A stretch of DNA of 64,000 nt from Prosthecobacter algae (lineage in GTDB: Bacteria > Verrucomicrobiota > Verrucomicrobiia > Verrucomicrobiales > Verrucomicrobiaceae), in NCBI RefSeq assembly GCF_039542385.1, contig NZ_BAABIA010000004.1:248001-312000 (forward strand). The letters are read 5' to 3'. A program made the position numbers and the translations under genes. The notes beneath the pieces were generated by a model. That model was not told where the DNA came from. It worked only from the letters and a program-made list of their open reading frames with translations, and did no database searches. Positions 33,938 to 41,424 of the stretch are shown piece by piece. Numbering within the stretch: the first letter of the stretch is position 1; every line of letters begins with the position of its first letter.

Positions 33938-35371
33938 ATGCGTCATCTCCTTGTTTGGATCGCTCTCAGCCTTGTCACGGCAGGGGCCCAGGAACCTGCC
34001 AAAAAGCTGCTGGCGGGGGCGGCCACCAGCAATATCACGCCACCGATTGGCGGAGCCATTGTTGGGGGATTTTCACCTTTTCCCTCCACCCACATTCACG
34101 ATGAGCTGCATGCGCGCTGCCTCGTTTTGGACAATGGTGAAAAGCGTCTGGCCATTGTGGTGTGCGATCTCCTCGGCGGAGCGCGCCAGATGTTTGATGA
34201 GGCGGCGAGGCTGGTCCAGGCGCAGACGGGCATCCCCCGTGAGTGTGTGCTGATGTCGGCCACGCACACGCATTCCGCCTCCAGCGCCCTGAGCGAGAAC
34301 CGCTATTCCCTGGACGAGCCGTTGAATGAATATCAGGCCTTTGTGGCACGCCGCATTGCCGATGGGGTGACGCGGGCCGTCAATAATCTGGTCCCTGTGA
34401 AGATTGGCTGGGCCGTGGGCCAGGAGCCGGATCAGGTCTTCAACCGACGCTGGTTCATGAAGGAGGGAACGGTGCCGCCGAATCCCTTTGGCGGCATTGA
34501 TCAGGTGAAGATGAATCCCCCACGTGGACCCAATCTGGTGAAGCCCGCTGGGCCGACGGACCCCGAGGTCTGCGTGATCTCCCTGCAGACTGCCGATGGC
34601 AAGCCCCTGGCCGTGCTGGCGAACTACTCGCTTCACTATGTGGGCGATGTGGGCAATGGCCATATTTCGGCGGATTACTTCGCCGTCTTCTGTGATCGTT
34701 TGCAACAGTTGTTAGGCGCAGATCGGCAGGAGGTGCCCTTCGTTGCCATGCTGAGCAATGGCACCAGCGGCAACATCAATAACAATGACTATTCGAAACC
34801 TGCCGCCAAGGCAGGTCCTCCGTACAGCAAGATCAAAGCGGTGGCGGATGAGGTGGCCGAGGCGGCTTTTGAGGCCATGAAAGGCATCACCTACCGTGAC
34901 TGGGTGCCCCTGGATTCACGTTTCAGCGAGCTGCGTCTGGATGCACGCCGGCCGACCGCAGAACAGATAGCCCGGGCTGAAGGCATCGTTGCCAAGCCCC
35001 GTGTCATCGGGGGCAAGGCTCTTCTGGACGTGGTGTATGCGGAGCGCACGCTCAAGCTCCGCGCCGTCGGACCCCACATTGATCTTCCTCTGCAGACGTT
35101 GCGCATTGGGGAGGCTGGCATCTGCGCCATCCCCTGCGAGACCTTTGTGGAAACAGGGCTTGAACTGAAATTAAAGAGTCCCTTCAAACCCTCCTTCACC
35201 CACAGCATCGCGGGCGGGTACTTTGGTTATCTGCCCACGCCGGAGCATCATCGGTTGGGCGGTTACGAAACCTGGCTGGGCACCAATCGTTTGGAAGTGG
35301 AGGCCAGCACCAAGATTACTGCCCGCCTTTTGGAGATGCTACAGAGCATGAAGGGTGCAGTTCCCCATTGA
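33938..35371 (+). CDS. Exported neutral/alkaline ceramidase-like protein
   Basis: The ATG at 33938 gives a 477-residue protein with a signal peptide (MRHLLVWIALSLVTAGAQ). The start of the mature chain, AGAATSNITPPIGGAIVGG, and the later HDELHARCLVLDNGEKRLAIV and SATHTHSASS segments match the N-terminal domain of non-lysosomal neutral ceramidases. THTHS supplies metal-binding histidines, and NYSLHYVGDVGNGHISADYF resembles the second metal-site region. The separate C-terminal immunoglobulin-like domain of true ceramidases seems to be missing. Many PVC bacteria have large sets of such proteins with unknown substrates; amide hydrolysis is an inference. Confidence 0.82.
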   Translation: MRHLLVWIALSLVTAGAQEPAKKLLAGAATSNITPPIGGAIVGGFSPFPSTHIHDELHARCLVLDNGEKRLAIVVCDLLGGARQMFDEAARLVQAQTGIPRECVLMSATHTHSASSALSENRYSLDEPLNEYQAFVARRIADGVTRAVNNLVPVKIGWAVGQEPDQVFNRRWFMKEGTVPPNPFGGIDQVKMNPPRGPNLVKPAGPTDPEVCVISLQTADGKPLAVLANYSLHYVGDVGNGHISADYFAVFCDRLQQLLGADRQEVPFVAMLSNGTSGNINNNDYSKPAAKAGPPYSKIKAVADEVAEAAFEAMKGITYRDWVPLDSRFSELRLDARRPTAEQIARAEGIVAKPRVIGGKALLDVVYAERTLKLRAVGPHIDLPLQTLRIGEAGICAIPCETFVETGLELKLKSPFKPSFTHSIAGGYFGYLPTPEHHRLGGYETWLGTNRLEVEASTKITARLLEMLQSMKGAVPH

Positions 35372-35471
35372 GCCTACAAGACAGAAGGGGGCGCACCCCA
35401 TCTGAAGCTGTGTCTGGAGCATTGATTCTGTGATCAGTTCTGGCCACAGTCTGCGTAATTGCTTCCCCAAC

Positions 35472-37157
35472 ATGCGTGCCTTTTTGCTTTCCTGCCTGTG
35501 CCTCTTCCTGCTGCCTTTGCATGCCGCCCTGCCGGAGGCCCGGAGGATTCTCTTTCTCGGCGACAGCATCACCTATGGCGGCACCTATGTGCAGATCATT
35601 GAGGCGGCGCTGGTGGCGCAGCATCCCGGGGAACGCTATGAGATCCTGAATCTCGGGCTTTCCAGTGAGACGGTTTCCGGGCTGTCAGAGGAAGGTCACG
35701 CGGGAGGGAAGTTCCCACGGCCCGATCTTCACGAGCGTCTGGACCGCATCCTGGCCAAGACCAAGCCTGAGTTCGTCATTGCCTGCTATGGGATGAACGA
35801 TGGCATCTATTACCCGCTGAGTCCGGAACGCATGAAGGCCTATCAGGAGGGCATGAAAAAGCTGCGTGAAAAAGTGGCGGCTGCAGGTGCGACCATCCTT
35901 CATCTGACTCCGCCAGTGTTTGATCCTTTGCCGATTCAGGCGCGTGTGTTGCCTGCGGGCCTGAAGGACTACCCGCAACCCTATGCGGGCTATGATGAAG
36001 TCCTGGCCGCTTATGCTCAATGGCTGCTGGAACAGCGTAACGCAGGCTGGCAGGTGCTGGATGTGCATGGTGCCATGGCGAAGGCGCTGGCTGAGGCACG
36101 CAAAAAGGATCCGGCCTTCAGCTTCTGCAAGGATGGCATCCATCCCAATGCGGACGGGCATCTGGTGATGGCCCGGCCACTGCTTGAGCATTGGGGCCTG
36201 AAAGTGACCCCGGATGGGAAGCCTGACCATGCGAGTGGCAGCGCCATTTTTGAAGCCATCCAGCGGAAGCAAAATCTGCTGAAGGATGCGTGGCTGACGG
36301 AGACCGGGCACAAGCGGCCTGGAGTGAAAGCCGGGCTGCCTCTGCCGGAAGCTGAAAAGCAGGCGGCAGAACTGGATGCCAAGGCGCGTGACCTCGCCCT
36401 GGGAAAAACGGCGGCCGGGCTACCTGGAACGGTCTCGGACTGGAACGGCTATGCCAAGCATGAATTCGTGGTGGATGGCAAGGTTGTTTCCGTCGTGGTG
36501 CCGAAAGAGGTCGCGAAAGGGAAACCCTGGGTCTGGCACGGTGAGTTCTTTGGCCACAAGCCTGCGCCTGACATTGCCTTGCTGGGCAAGGGCTACCACA
36601 TCGTTTACATGAAGGTGCAGGACATGCTGGGTTCGCCACCGGCGGTGAAGCATTGGAATGCCCTGCATGAGGAGCTGACGGGCCGTTATGGATTCAGCAA
36701 AAAGCCGTCTTTAGTGGGACTGAGCCGGGGTGGCCTTTACTGCTACAACTGGGCTGCGGCGAATCCGGACAAGGTTTCCTGCATCTATGCCGACGCGCCT
36801 GTGTGTGACTTTAAGAGCTGGCCCGGTGGCAAAGGCAAAGGGAAGGGGGACCCCAAAAACTGGGCACTGGTGCTGAAGCTGTGGGGCTTTAAAGATGACG
36901 CCGAAGCGATGGCGGCCCAGGTGAATCCGGTGGACCAACTAGCTGTTCTGGCTAAAAACGGTGTGCCGCTGCTGCACGTGTATGGCGATGCTGATGATGT
37001 GGTGCCGTGGGATGAAAATACCGGTATGATTGCGGAGCGATACAAGGCACTGGGCGGCAGTATCACTCTGATCGTCAAGCCGGGGGTCGGTCATCACCCG
37101 CATGGTTTGGAGGACAGCAGCCCCATAGTGGACTTCATCGTGAAGCACACGCGCTGA
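35472..37157 (+). CDS. Double hydrolase: SGNH/GDSL esterase fused to an alpha/beta hydrolase
   Basis: The 561-residue protein has a signal peptide (1-18). The N-terminal SGNH domain shows block I FLGDSITYGG with Ser32, Gly in GLSSETVSG at 62-70, GMND at 107-110 (Asn109) and block V DGIHPNADGH at 221-230 (Asp221, His224). A linker at about 255-320 leads to an alpha/beta hydrolase domain with VGLSRGG at 415-421 (Ser418), GDADDVVPW at 505-513 for the acid, and GVGHHPHG at 538-545 for the His. Both triads look complete, so both domains should be active. The combination suggests removal of two kinds of ester from one polymer (inference). Confidence 0.85.
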   Translation: MRAFLLSCLCLFLLPLHAALPEARRILFLGDSITYGGTYVQIIEAALVAQHPGERYEILNLGLSSETVSGLSEEGHAGGKFPRPDLHERLDRILAKTKPEFVIACYGMNDGIYYPLSPERMKAYQEGMKKLREKVAAAGATILHLTPPVFDPLPIQARVLPAGLKDYPQPYAGYDEVLAAYAQWLLEQRNAGWQVLDVHGAMAKALAEARKKDPAFSFCKDGIHPNADGHLVMARPLLEHWGLKVTPDGKPDHASGSAIFEAIQRKQNLLKDAWLTETGHKRPGVKAGLPLPEAEKQAAELDAKARDLALGKTAAGLPGTVSDWNGYAKHEFVVDGKVVSVVVPKEVAKGKPWVWHGEFFGHKPAPDIALLGKGYHIVYMKVQDMLGSPPAVKHWNALHEELTGRYGFSKKPSLVGLSRGGLYCYNWAAANPDKVSCIYADAPVCDFKSWPGGKGKGKGDPKNWALVLKLWGFKDDAEAMAAQVNPVDQLAVLAKNGVPLLHVYGDADDVVPWDENTGMIAERYKALGGSITLIVKPGVGHHPHGLEDSSPIVDFIVKHTR

Positions 37158-37214
37158 GCCGTCTCTTTTTTTTGTGCTGGAGCCCGGCCCTCTGCGGGCC
37201 TATCTGAGCCGAAC

Positions 37215-38201
37215 ATGTTGGATGAATCCCATCACGAGCGCGAACTGGGAGGGCAGCTCCTGGCCTCCGTTTCACGTTCCTTTTACCTTACCCTCAAGGC
37301 TCTGCCGCGCGAGTTGCGGGAGCCTATCTCGCTGGCTTATCTGCTGGCCCGCACGGCGGATACGATCGCGGATACAGCCGCAGTGCCCGCGGAGGTGCGG
37401 CTGCGCTGTCTGAATGAGTATGAGGCGCTGGTGCAAGGCGCGGACAGTTCGGGCCACGATCTGGCGGCGACGATTCAGTCGAGCTTTGTCAGCTTGCAGG
37501 CCGACGAGGCCGAGAGGCAACTCATGCTACGGTTTGCCGATGGCCTGTCCTGGCTGGGGACCATGAAAGGGGCACCCTTGAAGGCGATTCGGGAGGTGCT
37601 GCACCACATCATCCGTGGGCAGATTCTCGACATCCAACGATTCCCTGGAGATGGGCAGGTGCGTGCGCTGGCCAATGCAGAAGAGCTGGATGAATACACC
37701 TGGCTGGTGGCCGGATGTGTGGGCGAATTTTGGACGGAGATGTGCGCGGTCGAGAAACCTGAATCGTTGGATGCTGGCGTGTCACTGGCTCAAATGAAGG
37801 CCTGGGGCGCGGACTTTGGCAAAGGCCTGCAGCTCATCAATGTGCTGCGGGACATCGGTGAAGACATGCGGGATGGCCGCTGCTACCTCCCAGGGGGATT
37901 GCAGGGGGAGGTGGCCCTGAAGACGGCGTGGGCGCATTGGCTGGGGATCTGCCGTCAGCGTTTGCGCTCCGGGCTGAGCTATGTGCAGCACGTGGCCGAT
38001 GGCAAACTGAGGTATGCTACGTCCTTGCCTCTTCTGCTAGGGATCAAGACGGTGGCGCGTATGCAGGCAGCGAGCTGGGAGCAGGTGCAGCAGGGCATCA
38101 AGATCAGCCGCCTGGATGTCGCGATGATCCTGGCGGAAGCGGCCATTGCCTGCCGCAAGCCGGAGAGCCTGGAAAAGCTCTACGTCCGGCTGGGCGGGTG
38201 A
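37215..38201 (+). CDS. Squalene/phytoene synthase family protein
   Basis: The 328-residue protein carries both aspartate-rich, Mg2+-diphosphate-binding motifs: DTIAD at 49-53, within YLLARTADTIADTAA, and DIGED at 213-217 within LINVLRDIGEDMRDGRCYLP. RSFYLTLKALP near the start is typical of trans-isoprenyl head-to-head synthases. It should condense two prenyl diphosphates to squalene or phytoene. The family context cannot be fixed, because no hpn, shc, crtI or crtB neighbour is present. The wording DxGED-x-R-x-GRCYLP fits squalene synthases slightly better. It abuts the convergent panD gene with no gap between stop codons. Confidence 0.9.
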   Translation: MLDESHHERELGGQLLASVSRSFYLTLKALPRELREPISLAYLLARTADTIADTAAVPAEVRLRCLNEYEALVQGADSSGHDLAATIQSSFVSLQADEAERQLMLRFADGLSWLGTMKGAPLKAIREVLHHIIRGQILDIQRFPGDGQVRALANAEELDEYTWLVAGCVGEFWTEMCAVEKPESLDAGVSLAQMKAWGADFGKGLQLINVLRDIGEDMRDGRCYLPGGLQGEVALKTAWAHWLGICRQRLRSGLSYVQHVADGKLRYATSLPLLLGIKTVARMQAASWEQVQQGIKISRLDVAMILAEAAIACRKPESLEKLYVRLGG

Positions 38202-38552
38202 TCAGAGCACGGTCGTGTTCACGATTTCGTTGCGCTCGTTCATCAGCAGGCGCTTGGCCTGGATCGGCTGATCAGAAAGTCCAAAGCCCATGATGGTCAC
38301 CACCTGGCCCTGATCAATCAAATGGGCGGCGGCCCCATTGACCACGATCTGGCCAGAACCACGGGGACCTGGGATGACGTAAGTTTCCAGCCGGTTGCCG
38401 CTCGTCACGCTGGTCACCAGTACTTTTTCGCCATTCCAAAGGTCCGAGGCCTCCATCAGATCTTCCGGAATGGTGATGCTGCCTTCGTAATGAATGTTGG
38501 CATCGGTGACGGTGGCGCGATGGATTTTGGATTTGAGCTGGATTCGGAGCAC
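38202..38552 (-). CDS. panD: Aspartate 1-decarboxylase precursor (PanD)
   Basis: PanD makes beta-alanine from aspartate for pantothenate and coenzyme A. The 116-residue proenzyme has the autocleavage site HYEGSIT with Gly24-Ser25, which yields the pyruvoyl group, Tyr58 in LETYVI and the NGAAAHL segment near residue 75. Length and all key residues agree with E. coli PanD. It is monocistronic, facing the squalene synthase gene. No PanM-type maturation factor is seen nearby, as usual outside enterobacteria. Confidence 0.97.
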   Translation of the reverse strand: MLRIQLKSKIHRATVTDANIHYEGSITIPEDLMEASDLWNGEKVLVTSVTSGNRLETYVIPGPRGSGQIVVNGAAAHLIDQGQVVTIMGFGLSDQPIQAKRLLMNERNEIVNTTVL

Positions 38553-38621
38553 CGTCCAGTGTGCTTAAAGCCCGGCACGCGTCAAGGTTGCATTCCCTCC
38601 CAGGTGTATGTAGCTCTGAGG

Positions 38622-39935
38622 ATGCGATACTTCGCGCTTACTATTTCCCTTTTCGGCCTTCTGGCATTCCCGGCCTGCAAACGCATCGAATCCAAACTGG
38701 ACCGCCTGGCGCGGGCCGCCGGGATCACCCAGGAGCCCGCCCCAGCACCGGCCAAGGTGGCTGCTGAGCCTGTGCTGACTCCTGCCCAGGAGGCGATGGA
38801 GAAGAAGCTGCAGGAAAGCTCCGTCTTTGAGGCGGCCAAAGCCGAGGACCTAGTTCCGAAGGCTGAACCCTTTGAACTGAATAAATCTGCCGTGGTGTCC
38901 ATCCTGGGGTATCATGACTTCCGTGAACGTGGGGGCAGCCCGATGATTATCGCCGCGACCAAGTTCCGGGAACAGATGAAGGCGATCAAAGAGTCTGGAA
39001 TTCCAGTGATCCCTTTGAGTGATGTCCTGGCTTGGCGGAAGGGACTGAAGAATATTCCTGAAGAGTGTCTTGTAATCACGATGGATGATGGGTGGGAGGG
39101 CGTCTATACCTATGCCTACCCAGTACTTAAAGAGTACGGTTTTCCCTTCACAGTCTATGTTTACAAAAAGTATGTGAACATTGGTGGGCGTAGTTTGAGC
39201 TGGGATCAGATTAAAGAGATGATGAAGTTTGGCTGTGAGATTGGCAGTCACAGCGTCTCTCATGAAAGCCTGCGGGCCAAGAAGGGGCGCACAGACGCCG
39301 AGCACCTTCAGTGGGTGCTGGGAGAGCTGAAAGAATCCAAGGAGTTCCTTGAAAAGAACCTGGGTGTGCCATGCACCAGTTTCGCTTACCCCTTTGGCAT
39401 CTATGACGACAGCATGGCCGAAACCGGGCTTCAGGTGGGGTATGAGACGCTGGTGACCGTGAACAGCCAGAAGGTGAACTGGGATACTCCGATGGGGAAG
39501 ATTGGCCGCTTTATCATCCACGGCGAAAGCGATACCAACTTTAAGCTGGCCACCAGTTTTCGTGGCCGTGGGGATGTGACATCCAACCACTTTTTGAAGG
39601 CTGATGCCAAGGATTCGGAAGGTCAGCAACTGATCACGCTAAGTCCGGCACCCGAAGAAATCATCAAGGATCGCCGCCCCACCATTCGCGCCAGCTTGCA
39701 GCGGGTGGGGGCAGTCGTTCCTGGAAGTGTGCGCTTGCGCATCGCCGGCCTGGGGACAGTTCCCGCAGTGTATGACCCGGCCAGCATGACGGTGACTTAC
39801 CGCCTGCCTTATCGCCTGCGCCGTCAGGACTGTGCGGTGACTTTGAGTTTCAAGCGGGCCGAAGGGCAACCAGATGAAGTGGTGACTTGGAGATTTAAAC
39901 TGGACCTGGAAGCCAGCTATCTTCCCCAATCTTAG
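38622..39935 (+). CDS. Exported NodB-type polysaccharide deacetylase, possible lipoprotein
   Basis: The ATG at 38622 gives 437 residues beginning MRYFALTISLFGLLAFPACKR. Cys19 could be a lipoprotein cysteine, although the box (F-P-A-C) is weak. After a Lys/Glu/Ala-rich stretch (about 25-85) the catalytic domain has VVSILGYHDF, LVITMDDGWEG with the metal/catalytic Asp pair, GSHSVSHESLR with the two metal His residues, and FAYPFGIYDD. This resembles the PgaB/IcaB branch of carbohydrate esterase family 4. The last 100 residues form an extra beta-rich domain. Its role is probably removal of N- or O-acetyl groups from peptidoglycan or an exopolysaccharide. Confidence 0.85.
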   Translation: MRYFALTISLFGLLAFPACKRIESKLDRLARAAGITQEPAPAPAKVAAEPVLTPAQEAMEKKLQESSVFEAAKAEDLVPKAEPFELNKSAVVSILGYHDFRERGGSPMIIAATKFREQMKAIKESGIPVIPLSDVLAWRKGLKNIPEECLVITMDDGWEGVYTYAYPVLKEYGFPFTVYVYKKYVNIGGRSLSWDQIKEMMKFGCEIGSHSVSHESLRAKKGRTDAEHLQWVLGELKESKEFLEKNLGVPCTSFAYPFGIYDDSMAETGLQVGYETLVTVNSQKVNWDTPMGKIGRFIIHGESDTNFKLATSFRGRGDVTSNHFLKADAKDSEGQQLITLSPAPEEIIKDRRPTIRASLQRVGAVVPGSVRLRIAGLGTVPAVYDPASMTVTYRLPYRLRRQDCAVTLSFKRAEGQPDEVVTWRFKLDLEASYLPQS

Positions 39936-40005
39936 CCGTGGTTAGTCCCCGGAAGCTTGTGTTTTTACGAATAAGCTAGAGGGTGTAAAAAGGTCTAACC
40001 TTTGA

Positions 40006-40033
40006 TTGACAAGGGTTTGGAATACTTAGACAG
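40006..40033 (+). promoter_or_regulatory. Putative promoter of the small basic protein gene
   Basis: A consensus -35 hexamer TTGACA (40006-40011) is followed after 16 bases by TAGACA (40028-40033), a weak -10. The predicted start lies about 30 bases upstream of the ATG at 40070. The surrounding DNA is AT-rich relative to the coding regions. Confidence 0.4.
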
Positions 40034-40069
40034 TGAAATTGTCGGTTTCATCCAACTAAATAATACCTT

Positions 40070-40315
40070 ATGGCATCTTCTCTTCCTTCTGTAGATCAAC
40101 TCACCCGCGCTCTGGAAGTCACCCGTCAGATCGAAAAGCTTCAATCTGAACTGGCTGGCATTCTGGGTGGTGACAAGGCGGTGAAGAAACTGGCCAAGGC
40201 TGAAAAGGCAACCGGCCGCAAGAAGCGCGTCATGTCTCCTGAAGCCAAGGAGAAGATCGCCGCCGCTCAGCGCCTCCGCTGGTCCAAGCAGAAGAAGGCT
40301 GACAAGAAAGCCTAG
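40070..40315 (+). CDS. Small Lys/Ala-rich basic protein
   Basis: The 81-residue product has an N-terminal helix with heptad-like spacing (VDQLTRALEVTRQIEKLQSE) and a strongly basic C-terminal half that includes GRKKRVMSPEAKEKIAAAQR followed by LRWSKQKK. The S-P-E-A-K-x-K-I-A-A-A-Q-x-x-R-W segment recurs in small nucleic-acid-associated proteins of diverse bacteria, so DNA or RNA binding is likely, but no function is proven. It has its own promoter-like sequence and is followed by a perfect 9-bp hairpin, so it is probably a separately transcribed, possibly abundant protein. Confidence 0.7.
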   Translation: MASSLPSVDQLTRALEVTRQIEKLQSELAGILGGDKAVKKLAKAEKATGRKKRVMSPEAKEKIAAAQRLRWSKQKKADKKA

Positions 40316-40322
40316 TCTGACC

Positions 40323-40344
40323 AAGGACTTCTTCCGAAGTCCTT
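40323..40344 (+). terminator. Hairpin after the small basic protein gene
   Basis: AAGGACTTC (40323-40331) pairs perfectly with GAAGTCCTT (40336-40344) around the stable loop TTCC. The stretch after it is pyrimidine-rich but not a pure T-run, so termination may be incomplete, allowing read-through into the LysR gene. Confidence 0.55.
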
Positions 40345-40376
40345 CCATTTCCTTGCCTGATGAAGGCTCCAAGCGT

Positions 40377-40405
40377 AATGCCGCAGATCATGGATCTGCG
40401 GCATT
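40377..40405. promoter_or_regulatory. Perfect 13-bp inverted repeat with the LysR start codon as its loop
   Basis: AATGCCGCAGATC (40377-40389) is a perfect inverse of GATCTGCGGCATT (40393-40405), and the three bases between them are the ATG at 40390. As RNA it would hide the start region in a very stable hairpin; as DNA it could be an autoregulatory operator. An in-frame alternative ATG lies at 40378, the second base of the left arm. Confidence 0.6.
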
Positions 40406-41295
40406 TACGTTACTTTCAGGCAGTGGCGGAAGAATTGAGCTTCTCGCAGGCTTCCCGGCGTCTGCACATTGCCCAGCCTGCTCTTTCCAGGGCGGTGCAG
40501 GATTTGGAGAGCGAGCTGGGAACGCGGCTGATCGAGCGTGATCGCCGTACGGTGGCGCTGACACCTGCGGGGGCTGTTTTACTGCATGAGGCAGGGCTGC
40601 TGCTGGAGCGCTTTGAAGAATCCATGAGGCGCGTGCGGCGCACTGCGACCGGGGAGGAGGGGGAACTGCGTCTGGGCTACATCGGACCTCCTACACAGGG
40701 CTTTCTGGGACGCCTGCTGCATGACTATCGCGCGCGCTATCCCAAGGTATCTGTGCATCTGGAAGAGCGGACGCCGGAGCGTGTCTGGGAAATGGTGGCG
40801 AAAGGTCGGCTTTCCGTGGCCATCACCCGGCCTCTGCCTGGGCAGGGGGAGCGTTCACTGGAGACGCTGCTTTTGCGCAAGGAACCCCTGGGCATTGTGG
40901 TTCCACTGGATCATCCGCTGGCGGATCGGGAAAGTGTGACCTGGAAGATGCTGGCGCAGGAGCCTTTGATCGTGCTCGCCCGCCGGGAGGGGGTAGGTTT
41001 GCATGATGAAATTTTGGCGGCTTGTCGGGCGGCAGGTTTCACCCCGCGCATTGCCTACAGTCCTAGTTTGATGGGCACCGTACTCAGTTATGCCGAAGCC
41101 GGTGCCGGGGTCGGGATCGCGACGGACAGTGTGGCTGCGGTCTCCATGTCGCCTTCGCTGAAATATCTGAGTGTGACGCCGGAGCGAACGGTGCCGCTGG
41201 TGCTCGTGTGGAATCCGGAGGAAGATCCGCCGCCGGTGCAGGCCTTTCGTGAACTGGTGGGGGAGTGGCAGGCTGCGGGCCGTCTTTGGGAATAG
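40390..41295 (+). CDS. LysR-family transcriptional regulator
   Basis: From ATG 40390 the product has 301 residues. The N-terminal winged helix-turn-helix reads MDLRHLRYFQAVAEELSFSQ with RLHIAQPALSRAVQDLESEL, the standard LysR DNA-recognition region, and the helix LLERFEESMRRV links to a type 2 periplasmic-binding-like effector domain (about 90-295). The MDLRHLRYF start is typical of the CatR/CbnR branch, which controls aromatic or chlorinated compound pathways, but no such genes are adjacent. The effector is unknown. ATG 40390 is preferred on homology; ATG 40378 and 40360 are in frame. The start codon sits in a perfect inverted repeat, which suggests autoregulation. Confidence 0.9.
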   Translation: MDLRHLRYFQAVAEELSFSQASRRLHIAQPALSRAVQDLESELGTRLIERDRRTVALTPAGAVLLHEAGLLLERFEESMRRVRRTATGEEGELRLGYIGPPTQGFLGRLLHDYRARYPKVSVHLEERTPERVWEMVAKGRLSVAITRPLPGQGERSLETLLLRKEPLGIVVPLDHPLADRESVTWKMLAQEPLIVLARREGVGLHDEILAACRAAGFTPRIAYSPSLMGTVLSYAEAGAGVGIATDSVAAVSMSPSLKYLSVTPERTVPLVLVWNPEEDPPPVQAFRELVGEWQAAGRLWE

Positions 41296-41424
41296 GGGCG
41301 CGGAGCCGCGCAAAAAACGGCGACTTGAAGACAATTCACACTCCGGGAAATCTCCTGGCCGGATGATGCGTAATGGATATGGGTGTCTATTGATACCCTC
41401 GGTTCTTCCCCCAGACCTTTATCC

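Noticed and set aside
37158-37214. T-run after the double hydrolase as a terminator
   Set aside because: The eight T residues are not preceded by a stable stem; the GC-rich inverted segment comes after them.
38322-38621. N-terminal extension of the PgaB-like deacetylase
   Set aside because: It runs across the antisense of panD and would remove the export signal that starts at 38622.
41298-41311. Hairpin GCGCGG/CCGCGC after the LysR gene as a terminator
   Set aside because: The loop would be only two bases, and an A-run rather than a T-run follows on the coding strand.
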